A stretch of 39,690 nucleotides of DNA from contig DBWP01000008.1 of the NCBI GenBank assembly GCA_002309075.1, forward strand, positions 24,484 through 64,173. Reading direction: 5' to 3'. Shown piece after piece: positions 7,587-15,517 of the stretch. Numbering within the stretch: the stretch's first letter is position 1; every line of letters begins with the position of its first letter. The stretch comes from Candidatus Saccharibacteria bacterium UBA1235. Its GTDB lineage: Bacteria; Patescibacteriota; Saccharimonadia; Saccharimonadales; Saccharimonadaceae. The notes below the pieces were generated by a model. That model was not told the DNA's origin, ran no database searches, and was given only the letters and a program-made list of their open reading frames with translations. The translations under genes and the position numbers were made by a program.

Positions 7587-10556
7587 TTATATTTTTTCTA
7601 ATGAGATCGTGACGTTCTCACCGGCAACTTTAGCGATTTCGTCATGGGCATAATTCTCGTTTTTAGTTAGGCTAATGGCGAGAACTTCGGTCTTAACTAG
7701 ATCTTCGTAGCCTTCTGGAACATCTACAGAGAGGGACAATTTAATTTGATCGTCCATATCGAGGCCAGCATTTTTACGGGCAGATTGGACGGCGCGAATG
7801 AGGTCGCGGGCGTAGCCTTCCCTCTTTAACTCTTCTGTCAAAGTTTTGTCGAGGAAGAGTTTATCGCCGTGAATCACATTTTTCACGTTGACCTCTTCAG
7901 CGATAATTTTCTCGTAAAAATCATCCAACTTCTCGCCGGCGTAAGTTAGGCTGGCAAGTGGTTGGCGAACCTTAATCTGGTCTTCAGTTTCGGATTTTTG
8001 CATGCGAAGGGCAAGCGCCTCGGTAATGATCTCGCGGGTGCGAGACATCTGCTCTAGAATCGTAGAATTAATGTCCCCAGCTTCTGGCCAATCCAAAAGA
8101 TGTACAGATTCTATCTTTCCGGTCATCTTTTGATAGAGTTCCTCCGAGAGGAATGGCACAAATGGAGCCAAGATTTTCGCTGTATATACTAATACGTAGT
8201 AGAGAGTTGCAAAAGCTTGTTTCTTATCCTGTTCGTCTTCGTTTTTACTAAAGCGGCGGCGAGAGCGGCGGACAAACCAGTTTGAAAGATCGTCAACGAA
8301 CGGAAGAACGTTCTCGAGAGCTTTTGGAATGTTATATTCTTCCATACCTTCGGTGATTTCGTTGCGAAGTTCATACATACGCGAGACGATCCAGGTATCT
8401 AATGGATTCGAGAAAATACTTCCTCGGGACGCTTCGTCGCGCCCGTCGTTACGGGGCTCCTCGCTTCGTAAGCTCCCGTCGTCGCTTATGCCCCGAGAAA
8501 GCATTTTCCTCAAGTCCTCACTATCTATCTCGTTGATTTCGGCGTAGGTCGTGAAGAAGTCATAAACGTTCCAAAGCATGGCAAGTTTACGGTTAACGTC
8601 GGAGACATCCTTATCGAGGAGGGCGAAATCTTCGCCGGAAAGGACTGGGCTCGAAAGAAGCAAGAATCGAAGCGAGTCGGCAGAATATTGATCCATTAAT
8701 ACGTTTGGATCGGTATAGTTTCCGAGGGATTTACTCATTTTGCGGCCATCGTTTCCAGCTAACGTACCGGTCGTAATAACGTTCTTATAGGCATTTTTTG
8801 CGCCAGTGGCGGCTTTTTCACCAAAAGCGCCAATTTCAGCGAGAGCGGTGTTTACAGCATGAACATAGTAGAACCAGGCACGAACTTGACCGACATACTC
8901 GACGATAAAATCAGCTGGATAATTTCGTTCAAATTTTTCTTTATTCTCGAATGGGTAATGGAGCTGGGCGAAAGGCATAGAGCCAGATTCAAACCAGCAG
9001 TCGATAACTTTTTCGATACGGGTGAAATGTTCGCCGTCGATGTCGAAGGTGACCTCATCGACCCATGGGCGATGGTAATCTTCGAGTTTTTTGCCGGAAA
9101 GTTGTTCGAGCTCTTCATAAGAACCGACGACTTTGATCGAACCTTTATCGCCTTTCCAGACTGGCATAGCGGTCGCCCAGAAGCGGTCACGAGAAAGATT
9201 CCAATCTGGAGCTTGCTCGATGTTTTTAGCAAAACGACCGTGTTTTAAGTGGTTCGGGAACCAGTTGATGTTTTCATTCTCGGATAGCATCAGAGGTTTT
9301 TGCCCCTCGATATCAAAGAACCAGGACGGGAAAGCGCGATACATAATACGCTCTTTACTTCTTGGGTTGAACGGGTATTCGTGTTGGATATACTCGATTT
9401 TATAGATGATTCCCTTTTCTTCGAGACATTTAGCAATAAATTTGTTCGCCGCCCAAATTTGAATGCCATGTTCATCAGTGTCACGAACGCCGAGAGCATG
9501 GAGTTTATCAGCGTATTCTGGAATATAGTAACCGTTTTCGTCGAGAACATCAATAAAGTCAATACTCTCCGCATTTTTGTACAATTCGTAGTCATCCTCG
9601 CCATAAGCTGGGGCAATATGAACGATGCCGGTACCTTCTTCACTGCCGACGAAATCAGCGGCAAAAACGTGGCAAATGGTGCCATCTAGGGATTCGTAGC
9701 TTAAGCCTTCGAGATCTTTGCCCTTAATAGTTTTTTCTGGGGCAACTGAACCAAAAAGTTGTTCGGCACGATTCGTTGCAACAACGAGCTTTTCGCCGTC
9801 TATATCATAAATGCCGTAATCGAGATCTGAATTTACGGCCAGAGCGCGGTTAGCCATGAGAGTCCATGGTGTTGTTGTCCAGGCTAAAAGATATTCATCG
9901 GCATCGACGCGCTTAAATTTTACATAAGCCGACGGGTCGGTGACGGTTTGGTAAGCGTCGTTATCCATGGTGACTTCGGCTTTAGAAACTGGGGTAGCAA
10001 ATTTCGTATCATACATCAAAACTTTGCGGCCTTCATAGATTTTCCCTGCTTCATAAAGTTTCTTAAAGGCCCACCAAACGGATTCCATAAAATCTTTGTT
10101 CATAGTGCGATAACAATTATCAAAATCAACCCAGCGGCCAATACGGTCAATGGTCGAACGCCAAGTTTCAGAGTTTGCGACCATAGATTCACGGGCTTTA
10201 ATAATGTAATCTTCGAGACTCCATTTTGTTCCAATATCGCGACGATCAGTAATTCCGAGCTGTTTTTCGACAAAATTTTCGGCCGGAAGACCGTGACAGT
10301 CCCAACCCCATCTTCTTTCTACGCGATAGCCGTTCATAGTCCAGAAACGTGGGACGGCATCTTTAACGATAGAGCTAAGAAGTGTACCGTGGTGTGGATT
10401 TCCAGTAATAAACGGAGGGCCATCATAAAAAACGTAGGACTTATCAATCGGGCGGTTTTCGACCGATTGTTCAAAAGTTTTATTCTTTTTCCACCACTCG
10501 GTGATGGCCTTTTCGTATTCGAGAGCTTTTCGTCGCTCTCCGGCTTTATATTTCAT
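7587..10556 (-). CDS. ileS: Isoleucyl-tRNA synthetase (type 2, eukaryote-like)
   Basis: 989-residue class I enzyme charging tRNA-Ile. The signature region reads GPPFITGNPHHGT at about 46-58 (HIGH equivalent HHGT) and KMSKS is at 606-610; the editing CP1 domain lies between. The PPFxTGxPHHG form is that of the IleRS2 group, whose members are often mupirocin-insensitive. The start is the ATG after AAAGGAG; an in-frame ATG 13 codons upstream falls inside the T-box terminator hairpin and is rejected. A GC-rich palindromic repeat is inserted in frame at about residues 683-716, in the linker just before NPLDTWIVSRM. Controlled by a T-box leader. Confidence 0.97.
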   Translation of the reverse strand: MKYKAGERRKALEYEKAITEWWKKNKTFEQSVENRPIDKSYVFYDGPPFITGNPHHGTLLSSIVKDAVPRFWTMNGYRVERRWGWDCHGLPAENFVEKQLGITDRRDIGTKWSLEDYIIKARESMVANSETWRSTIDRIGRWVDFDNCYRTMNKDFMESVWWAFKKLYEAGKIYEGRKVLMYDTKFATPVSKAEVTMDNDAYQTVTDPSAYVKFKRVDADEYLLAWTTTPWTLMANRALAVNSDLDYGIYDIDGEKLVVATNRAEQLFGSVAPEKTIKGKDLEGLSYESLDGTICHVFAADFVGSEEGTGIVHIAPAYGEDDYELYKNAESIDFIDVLDENGYYIPEYADKLHALGVRDTDEHGIQIWAANKFIAKCLEEKGIIYKIEYIQHEYPFNPRSKERIMYRAFPSWFFDIEGQKPLMLSENENINWFPNHLKHGRFAKNIEQAPDWNLSRDRFWATAMPVWKGDKGSIKVVGSYEELEQLSGKKLEDYHRPWVDEVTFDIDGEHFTRIEKVIDCWFESGSMPFAQLHYPFENKEKFERNYPADFIVEYVGQVRAWFYYVHAVNTALAEIGAFGEKAATGAKNAYKNVITTGTLAGNDGRKMSKSLGNYTDPNVLMDQYSADSLRFLLLSSPVLSGEDFALLDKDVSDVNRKLAMLWNVYDFFTTYAEINEIDSEDLRKMLSRGISDDGSLRSEEPRNDGRDEASRGSIFSNPLDTWIVSRMYELRNEITEGMEEYNIPKALENVLPFVDDLSNWFVRRSRRRFSKNEDEQDKKQAFATLYYVLVYTAKILAPFVPFLSEELYQKMTGKIESVHLLDWPEAGDINSTILEQMSRTREIITEALALRMQKSETEDQIKVRQPLASLTYAGEKLDDFYEKIIAEEVNVKNVIHGDKLFLDKTLTEELKREGYARDLIRAVQSARKNAGLDMDDQIKLSLSVDVPEGYEDLVKTEVLAISLTKNENYAHDEIAKVAGENVTISLEKI
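8411..8509. repeat. GC-rich palindromic repeat, family 1, copy A, inside ileS
   Basis: About 99 bp with imperfect inverted ends (8412-8429 against 8491-8508) and an inner hairpin CCCGT-CGTT-ACGGG at 8442-8455. It shares the inner core and much of its right half with copy B in polA, and the core hairpin pattern with copy C in the lipid kinase. Read in frame it encodes the low-complexity stretch SEEPRNDGRDEASRGS, absent from the conserved synthetase fold. Much higher GC than the host gene. Confidence 0.8.
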
Positions 10557-10571
10557 ATTAGCTCCTTTATT

Positions 10572-10598
10572 AAAAAATCCAATGGTTTTCGCCATTGG
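10572..10598 (-). terminator. Attenuator hairpin of the ileS T-box
   Basis: Minus strand: stem CCAATGG / CCATTGG, loop CGAAAA, followed by ATTTTTT. Its 5' arm (CCAAT) is also the 3' arm of the T-box antiterminator, so the two structures exclude each other. Confidence 0.88.
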
Positions 10599-10741
10599 AA
10601 CTCTTTAGGAGCGGTACCATCCAATTTCCAAATCGCTAGATTTGGCACTTAATTTGTCTCTTACGCAGACTCACGAGCGGTTCTAATTAAGTTAAACTTG
10701 TTCTTCCGCCAGCTTGCAGTTGATAGCTGCTCAAACGCTTT
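10599..10741 (-). promoter_or_regulatory. T-box riboswitch controlling ileS (isoleucine tRNA sensor)
   Basis: The leader carries the T-box core GGATGGTACCGCTCC (10608-10622). Its UGGU bulge can pair with the ACCA end of uncharged tRNA-Ile. UUGGA before and UUCCAA after the core form the antiterminator helix. Upstream are a perfect stem III (CCAAATC/GATTTGG, loop TAGC, 10628-10645) and an 8-bp long-range pairing of 10685-10692 with 10647-10654. A short 5' stem-loop carries an AUC isoleucine codon at 10722-10724 in its loop, followed by A, as expected of a specifier. The short stem I recalls the ultrashort class known from actinobacterial ileS leaders, but here a T-run hairpin indicates transcriptional control. 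Confidence 0.9.
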
Positions 10742-10746
10742 TATTA

Positions 10747-10776
10747 AGTATACCATTTTTATTTATTTCTTGTCAA
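10747..10776 (-). promoter_or_regulatory. Promoter of the T-box leader and ileS
   Basis: Minus strand: TTGACA, 18-base spacer, TATACT, with TGG just before the -10. The -35 box lies in the last codons of mscS. Confidence 0.85.
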
Positions 10777-11452
10777 CAGAGCGGAGGGTAAGATTTGTGT
10801 ATGGGAGGCGGAGCTTATGAGAAGCGAGAGTTTCGGTAACAACTCCAAGCGCAGCGCGATTAACTGAGAGCTTATTCATTGGATCACAAGTGATGGCGAT
10901 TTGGTAATTTAGGCTAGAGCTAGCAATGTTATCCAGGCCCTGATATTCGACAGTTTTTACGTTATCAAGGGTACCGATACTTTTAGTGATTTCAAGCATG
11001 ACGAGTTCGGCGGCTTTCGGCTTGATTTCGTATGGAAGCGGCACCTCAAGATAAATATATTCAGAAACGATTTCAACTTCGTTAATATCGCGGTTAGCGA
11101 TAGAAACAATATTCATCGTGTTAATATCTTGAATTTTAGTTGTGCGGAGATTAATTGAAAGGACTTGGCCAACGTTATCCCCATATTTAATCACATCGCC
11201 GATGTCGTAATAATTATCCGAGACAATTTCAAGGCCGCGAAAAATGTCTTTCATGGCGTCCTGAAGCGCAAAACCAATAATAATAGAAGCGATGCCGACA
11301 CCGGCAAGCATAGAGCTAACATTGATGCCGAGAATTTGAAGGACAATTAAAATAGCAATTATAAGAATCGTTGCACCAATAATACTTTTGAGCATCCGAA
11401 GATAGGTTTTTCGCTTTTTATCTGAGAAGACTTTTACTTTCTTATCGCCCAT
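10763..11452 (-). CDS. Small-conductance mechanosensitive channel, MscS family
   Basis: 229-residue MscS-like channel that releases solutes on osmotic downshock. A first membrane helix lies at about 25-47, and the pore-lining TM3 is GVGIASIIIGFALQDAMKDI with the Gly/Ala pattern of the family. The beta domain follows (YDIGDVIKYGDNVGQVLSIN) with the C-terminal alpha-beta domain. It is shorter than E. coli MscS (286) because one of the N-terminal helices is missing. Last gene of ftsZ-nrdR-thioredoxin-like-mscS, 2 bases after the previous stop. The ileS promoter overlaps its 3' end. Confidence 0.93.
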   Translation of the reverse strand: MGDKKVKVFSDKKRKTYLRMLKSIIGATILIIAILIVLQILGINVSSMLAGVGIASIIIGFALQDAMKDIFRGLEIVSDNYYDIGDVIKYGDNVGQVLSINLRTTKIQDINTMNIVSIANRDINEVEIVSEYIYLEVPLPYEIKPKAAELVMLEITKSIGTLDNVKTVEYQGLDNIASSSLNYQIAITCDPMNKLSVNRAALGVVTETLASHKLRLPYTNLTLRSVDKK

Positions 11453-11454
11453 GG

Positions 11455-11709
11455 TTATATTGTATAGTATAAAACTTCATTTATCAACGGTAAGCTGCGG
11501 CCGCGCCAAGATGCTCTAACTTCGCCAGAATCACCCAGAGCGATAATGGTTGGATATTCGACAATATCATAAGCAACGCAAAAATCTGTATTTTCGTCTG
11601 GGTTCATGGTTTCAATTTCCTTCCCCGTTTGGCGACGAAAATCCTCAAGCCAATCAGTGACAGTTCTGGTATAGTCTTCGTTATCTCTAAAAATGCACAC
11701 CACCCGCAT
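11455..11709 (-). CDS. Thioredoxin-fold small protein lacking the CxxC pair
   Basis: 84 residues. The segment DIVEYPTIIALGDSGEVRASWRG has the cis-proline and following strand-turn of a thioredoxin fold, and the N-terminus MRVVCIFRD fits its first strand. Only isolated cysteines are present, so it is not an active dithiol oxidoreductase. It sits between nrdR and mscS with gaps of 4 and 2 bases, hence cotranscribed with ftsZ. Role unknown. Confidence 0.7.
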   Translation of the reverse strand: MRVVCIFRDNEDYTRTVTDWLEDFRRQTGKEIETMNPDENTDFCVAYDIVEYPTIIALGDSGEVRASWRGRSLPLINEVLYYTI

Positions 11710-11713
11710 GGTT

Positions 11714-12163
11714 TTATTTTTTTCCTTTTTGTTCTTTTAGAATTTTTTCGAAATCTTCAAGAGTCTTAAATTCGCGGAAAACACTAGCAAATCGGACGTA
11801 GGCAACTTCATTAACTTCAGCCAAGACATCAAGAACAGCTTCACCAATTTGTTTAGAAGTAATCTGATCAGTGCCATGACCATACAAAATATCTGTGGCA
11901 CGATTGACGACGTCTTCAACTTCTAGCTCGGAATTGAAAAATTTACCAACGCTACGTTTAACAGCGAGGAGAAGCTTATCGCGATCGTAAATTTCTTTAT
12001 TCCCACTACGTTTTGTAACAGTAAGCTGCGGCATCTCAATGCGTTCGTAAGTCGTAAAACGACGCCCATCCGAAGCTTCACGACGACGACGAATCATTTT
12101 GCCATCCAAAGTCTCGCGACTTTCTAGAACCTTGCTATCACCGATACGGAAGCTAAAATCCAT
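11714..12163 (-). CDS. nrdR: NrdR-type repressor without its zinc ribbon cysteines
   Basis: 149 residues. NrdR senses ATP/dATP through an ATP-cone and represses ribonucleotide reductase genes. The ATP-cone is clear (about 46-136), and the N-terminal GDSKVLESRETLDGKMIRRR and GRRFTTYER are the NrdR DNA-binding domain. However, the four zinc cysteines (normally CPxC and CxxC) are gone: the regions read MDFSFRIGD and REASDGRRF, and the protein contains no cysteine. The start is certain, since AGGAGG lies 4 bases before the ATG and overlaps the ftsZ stop region. The gene is cotranscribed with ftsZ. Confidence 0.9.
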   Translation of the reverse strand: MDFSFRIGDSKVLESRETLDGKMIRRRREASDGRRFTTYERIEMPQLTVTKRSGNKEIYDRDKLLLAVKRSVGKFFNSELEVEDVVNRATDILYGHGTDQITSKQIGEAVLDVLAEVNEVAYVRFASVFREFKTLEDFEKILKEQKGKK

Positions 12164-12171
12164 AAGACCTC

Positions 12172-13335
12172 CTAGTCTTTTTTCTTCTTACTCCTTAAAC
12201 GCTCTCTTAGAGATGGCGGAACATCCATTTCGTCATCATTTGCAGCCGGCTCTTCAGTCGGTTCTGGTTCATTCTTGATAGAATCCCACATGTTCGATTT
12301 GTTTTCAACAGCGAAATCTTTCGGCTCTGCAGTAGGGGTTCCTAGATCTTCAGCTGGAGCTTCTTCGACGTGCATAGATTCATTATAATATTCGGAATCA
12401 AAACCAGTAGCAACTACAGTGACAACGATTTCATCTTCTAGTTCTGGGCGGATAGATGCACCGAAAATGATGTTTGCGTCTGGAGAAACAGCACCAGTAA
12501 TAACTTCAGCGGCTTCTTGAACTTCGCTCATTGACATATCATAGCCACCAGAAACGCTAAACAATACACCGCGAGCGCCTTCGATTTTAACTTCGATAAG
12601 TGGAGATTCGACGGCTTGTTGTGCAGCAATAACAGCACGATTTTCGCCAGAAGCACGGCCAATACCCATAAGAGCAGAGCCGGCGTTTTTCATGATAGCT
12701 TTGACATCAGCAAAGTCAAGATTAATGAGGGCGTGCTCGGTGATAAGTTCTGAGATGCCTTGAACGCCTTGACGAAGGACATCATCGGCGATTTTAAAGG
12801 TCTCGAGGAGTGGAGTGCGAGGGTCGATAGTCTGGAGAAGTCGGTCGTTTGGAATAGTAATAAGCGCATCAACTTGGCGAGCGAGTTTATCGATCGCAAG
12901 ATCTGCATTTGCACGACGACGAGCACCTTCAAAAGTAAATGGTTTTGTTGCGACGCCAACAGTTAGAATATCTTTTTTACGAGATTCTTCTGCAACAATC
13001 GGGCCAGCGCCAGAGCCAGTTCCGCCACCTGCGCCTAAAGTAATAAAGACCATGTCGGCACCATCGAGAGCCTTATCAATAGCTTCGCGGCCTTCTTCGG
13101 CAGCTTCGCGGCCTTTTTCAGGGTCGCCACCAGCGCCAAGTCCTTTACCAATATGTACTTTTACGTCTGCGGAAGAATGATGAAGAGCTTGCGCATCAGT
13201 ATTGATCGCAACAAATTCTACCCCAGTTAAGCCCACTTCTTTCATTCGTTCAACGGCAGATCCGCCGGCACCACCAACACCCACAACCTTAATACTTGCT
13301 TTGCTTTCAACCTCTGTCGGTTTAACTTCTGGCAT
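12172..13335 (-). CDS. ftsZ: Cell division GTPase FtsZ
   Basis: 387-residue bacterial tubulin homologue that forms the Z ring. GVGGAGG at 19-25 and the tubulin signature GGGTGSGAG at 103-111 bind GTP, and the T7 catalytic loop region follows. After the core comes an acidic linker and a conserved-tail-like end (MDVPPSLRERLRSKKKKD), the segment that normally binds FtsA. It has a ribosome site (GAGG) 9 bases from the ATG and a separate promoter in the ftsA-ftsZ gap. Followed within 8 bases by nrdR. Confidence 0.98.
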   Translation of the reverse strand: MPEVKPTEVESKASIKVVGVGGAGGSAVERMKEVGLTGVEFVAINTDAQALHHSSADVKVHIGKGLGAGGDPEKGREAAEEGREAIDKALDGADMVFITLGAGGGTGSGAGPIVAEESRKKDILTVGVATKPFTFEGARRRANADLAIDKLARQVDALITIPNDRLLQTIDPRTPLLETFKIADDVLRQGVQGISELITEHALINLDFADVKAIMKNAGSALMGIGRASGENRAVIAAQQAVESPLIEVKIEGARGVLFSVSGGYDMSMSEVQEAAEVITGAVSPDANIIFGASIRPELEDEIVVTVVATGFDSEYYNESMHVEEAPAEDLGTPTAEPKDFAVENKSNMWDSIKNEPEPTEEPAANDDEMDVPPSLRERLRSKKKKD

Positions 13336-13362
13336 AATTTTTCCTCGCTTTTATATATCTCT

Positions 13363-13391
13363 AATATACACCTAATAACAGTTTTTCGCAA
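13363..13391 (-). promoter_or_regulatory. Probable promoter of ftsZ operon
   Basis: Minus strand: TTGCGA, 17-base spacer, TATATT, in the 62-base gap between ftsA and ftsZ. Transcript start would be about 20 bases before the ftsZ ATG. Confidence 0.5.
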
Positions 13392-13397
13392 GGGGTT

Positions 13398-14633
13398 TTA
13401 GAACTTTGAGAAGATTTTCTTAAGGAAATTTGGAGTATTTGACAATTTAATGGATTTTTTCGGAGTTTTACTTGGCGTAAAATCAAGAGCCGCCTCTTCG
13501 GCAGCAAAAAGCGCGAGGCCAGCAGCAACTGCAAAATCCGGCTTTTCAATCGCTTCAGATACGCCGCCCAAACCTTCTGGGACGCCAATTTTAACCGAAG
13601 CTTCGAGTGCATTTTTTGCAAAAATTTCAATATCGCGCATTTTAGCGCCACCGCCAGTTAGGACTATTCCCTCTGGAAGGCGCTGGTCATAACGAGCCGA
13701 TTTAAGCTTTTTACGAATTTCGCTGAAAATTTCATCGAGGCGAGCTTTAATAACATCTTCGACTTCTTTACGTTCGAAGGCGCGCTCATTTTTCCCTTCT
13801 TTACCAATCCTGATAATAGAATTCTTATTAGAATCAAAATTCCCAGTCACGAAGCGAGTTTTAATTTCTTCAGCCATTTCTGGGTCAATTGCAAGAACAA
13901 TCGCAAGGTCGTTCGTCACATTATTAGAGCCAGCCGGAACAACGCCGACATATTGAAGATCACCTTCCTCGTAAACAGCGACGGAAGTTGTCGCGGAACC
14001 CATGTCGATAACAGCAACGCCATTTTCCTTTTGGCGTTCTGTTAAAACAGCTTTAGCGGCAGCAACTACGCTTGGAATTAATCTCTTTGCTTCTACATCG
14101 GCAGCCATTGTGGCTTTTTTAAGATTCTCACAATTTGGGGTTAAAGCAGAAATCACGTTCGCACGCATTTCAAGGCGGGCGCCGGACATACCAAGCGGAT
14201 CTTTAATTCCACCTTGGCCATCAAGCGCGTATTCAAGAGGAACGACATCAAGAACATCACGATTCGCTGGGATGCGCCCAGTTACTGCGACGTCTTCAAC
14301 ACGAGCTAAATCTTGTTCGTTAATCTCATGTTCGGCCGTGCCGACAGCAATCATACCCTCGGTTTTTGTAGATAAAATCTGCGAACCGTTGATCGAAACG
14401 TAGGCACTTTTAACTTCATATCCGCTCATGCGTTCAGCTTCGCCGAGTACCCTATCAATAGAGCTGGCAGGGCCGGTTAAGTTAGCTGGGACACCTTTTC
14501 GCATACCAGTGGTTTTATTTTCATTATAGCCCACAACCGTGGCAACGCCGTCTTTATCTACGGCAGCAATAATGGTGCGGACGTTTTCGGTTCCTACATC
14601 GAGACCGGTAACAAAGCGCTTATCGTTATCCAT
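13398..14633 (-). CDS. ftsA: Cell division actin-like ATPase FtsA
   Basis: 411 residues from the ATG giving MDNDKRFVTGLDVGTENVRT. Actin-fold ATPase that tethers FtsZ to the membrane. The phosphate-1 loop (GLDVGTENV), the SHS2/1C domain region (SAYVSINGSQI), phosphate-2 (VIDMGSATTSVAV) and adenosine (GIVLTGGGAKM) motifs are visible. The amphipathic membrane-targeting helix ends the protein (FLKKIFSKF). A longer in-frame reading upstream is rejected because TATAAT lies 6 bases before this ATG, so the message is leaderless. Upstream sits palindromic repeat D. Confidence 0.96.
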   Translation of the reverse strand: MDNDKRFVTGLDVGTENVRTIIAAVDKDGVATVVGYNENKTTGMRKGVPANLTGPASSIDRVLGEAERMSGYEVKSAYVSINGSQILSTKTEGMIAVGTAEHEINEQDLARVEDVAVTGRIPANRDVLDVVPLEYALDGQGGIKDPLGMSGARLEMRANVISALTPNCENLKKATMAADVEAKRLIPSVVAAAKAVLTERQKENGVAVIDMGSATTSVAVYEEGDLQYVGVVPAGSNNVTNDLAIVLAIDPEMAEEIKTRFVTGNFDSNKNSIIRIGKEGKNERAFERKEVEDVIKARLDEIFSEIRKKLKSARYDQRLPEGIVLTGGGAKMRDIEIFAKNALEASVKIGVPEGLGGVSEAIEKPDFAVAAGLALFAAEEAALDFTPSKTPKKSIKLSNTPNFLKKIFSKF

Positions 14634-14639
14634 AGTTTT

Positions 14640-14669
14640 ATTATACCATACCAAGACGGGTCCTGTCAC
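14640..14669 (-). promoter_or_regulatory. Leaderless promoter of ftsA, -35 inside repeat D
   Basis: Minus strand: GTGACA, 18-base spacer, TATAAT with TGG before it. The -10 ends 6 bases before the ATG, putting the transcript start at or next to the start codon. The -35-like hexamer belongs to the palindromic repeat. Confidence 0.6.
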
Positions 14670-14737
14670 ATTTTCCTCCCCCAAAATTTTGCAAGCAAAC
14701 ATTTTGGGGGTCCCCCTCCAAATGTGTCACCCGTCTT
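14653..14737. repeat. GC-rich palindromic repeat, family 2, copy D, between map and ftsA
   Basis: About 85 bp with ends AAGACGGGT and ACCCGTCTT, inner arms CACATTT/AAAATGTG and the palindrome GGGGGACCCCC (minus strand). It begins at the map stop codon. Homologous to copy E at the start of polA (shared GACGGGTGAC, GGGGACCCCC, TTTGC and GGGAGGA blocks), with the arm sequence changed on both sides so that pairing is kept. Confidence 0.8.
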
Positions 14738-15515
14738 AATCAGCTAATGTAAGAACTTCATATCCGTCGTTTGTCACGAGAATCGTATGTTCACAGTGGC
14801 AGCCGATTGACCCGTCATTCATTTTCACCGTCCAGTCATCACCATCGCCTTCAATATGGTTTGCTGGTTTACCAAGACAAGACATCGGTTCAATACAAAT
14901 CGTGTCGCCTTCGACAAGCTTATAACCGTGGCCTTTTTTGCCGTAATTCGGAACTTCTGGAGCTTCGTGCATTTCTTTGCCAATGCCATGGCCAACGTAG
15001 TTTTCGATCACGCCGAGATGGCCTTGACGTAAAACTTTTTCAACGGCTGCGCCGATAGTACCAATAGTAGCGCCAGGCTTAACCTGTTCAATCCCCTCCC
15101 ACATTGCGGACTCGGTTACGCTGATCATTTTCTTCACGGCAGGCGAACCTTCGCCGCCAACTAACATAGTAAAGGCGGAATCTGTAAAATAACCTTTATA
15201 ATAGATGTCTAGGTCGAAAGAAACTTTGTCGCCAACTTCTAGCGGTTCATCTTTTGGCGCGCCATGGACGAGCTCGTCGTTAACAGAAATACAGATTGCG
15301 CCCGGAAACTCTTCGTCGAGCATGTCATAAGCGACACCGGCGCCGCGTTTTACGATTTCCTGGCGAACCCAAGCATCAATTTCCTTTCCAGTCATACCAG
15401 GCTTAACGTAATTTTTTAAATCTCGGAGTAAATTTCCGAGGATTTTTCCACCTTCGCGCATGGCGGTGATTTTTTCTTGTAATTTTTCAGAACTGGTATT
15501 TTCAATATTCAGCAT
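14736..15515 (-). CDS. map: Methionine aminopeptidase, type I
   Basis: 259 residues; removes the initiator methionine from nascent proteins. All five metal ligands are seen: D101, D112, H176, E209 and E242, with the substrate-binding H84. It follows adk by 2 bases with GGAGAAT as ribosome site inside the adk end, an adk-map pairing familiar from bacterial ribosomal-protein operons, although no ribosomal genes adjoin here. The stop codon coincides with the edge of repeat D. Confidence 0.97.
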   Translation of the reverse strand: MLNIENTSSEKLQEKITAMREGGKILGNLLRDLKNYVKPGMTGKEIDAWVRQEIVKRGAGVAYDMLDEEFPGAICISVNDELVHGAPKDEPLEVGDKVSFDLDIYYKGYFTDSAFTMLVGGEGSPAVKKMISVTESAMWEGIEQVKPGATIGTIGAAVEKVLRQGHLGVIENYVGHGIGKEMHEAPEVPNYGKKGHGYKLVEGDTICIEPMSCLGKPANHIEGDGDDWTVKMNDGSIGCHCEHTILVTNDGYEVLTLAD

Positions 15516-15517
15516 TT

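Noticed and set aside
8852..9689. Long open frames opposite ileS on the plus strand (up to about 130 codons)
   Set aside because: They mirror the ileS codon pattern, lack ribosome sites and encode no recognisable protein.
10557..10595. Upstream ATG giving IleRS a 13-residue N-terminal extension
   Set aside because: The extension is the T-box terminator hairpin; the downstream ATG has a strong ribosome site.
14634..14702. N-terminal extension of FtsA through the upstream region
   Set aside because: The extension is translated repeat D and the -10 box; the ATG at 14633 sits 6 bases after TATAAT and gives the conserved FtsA start.
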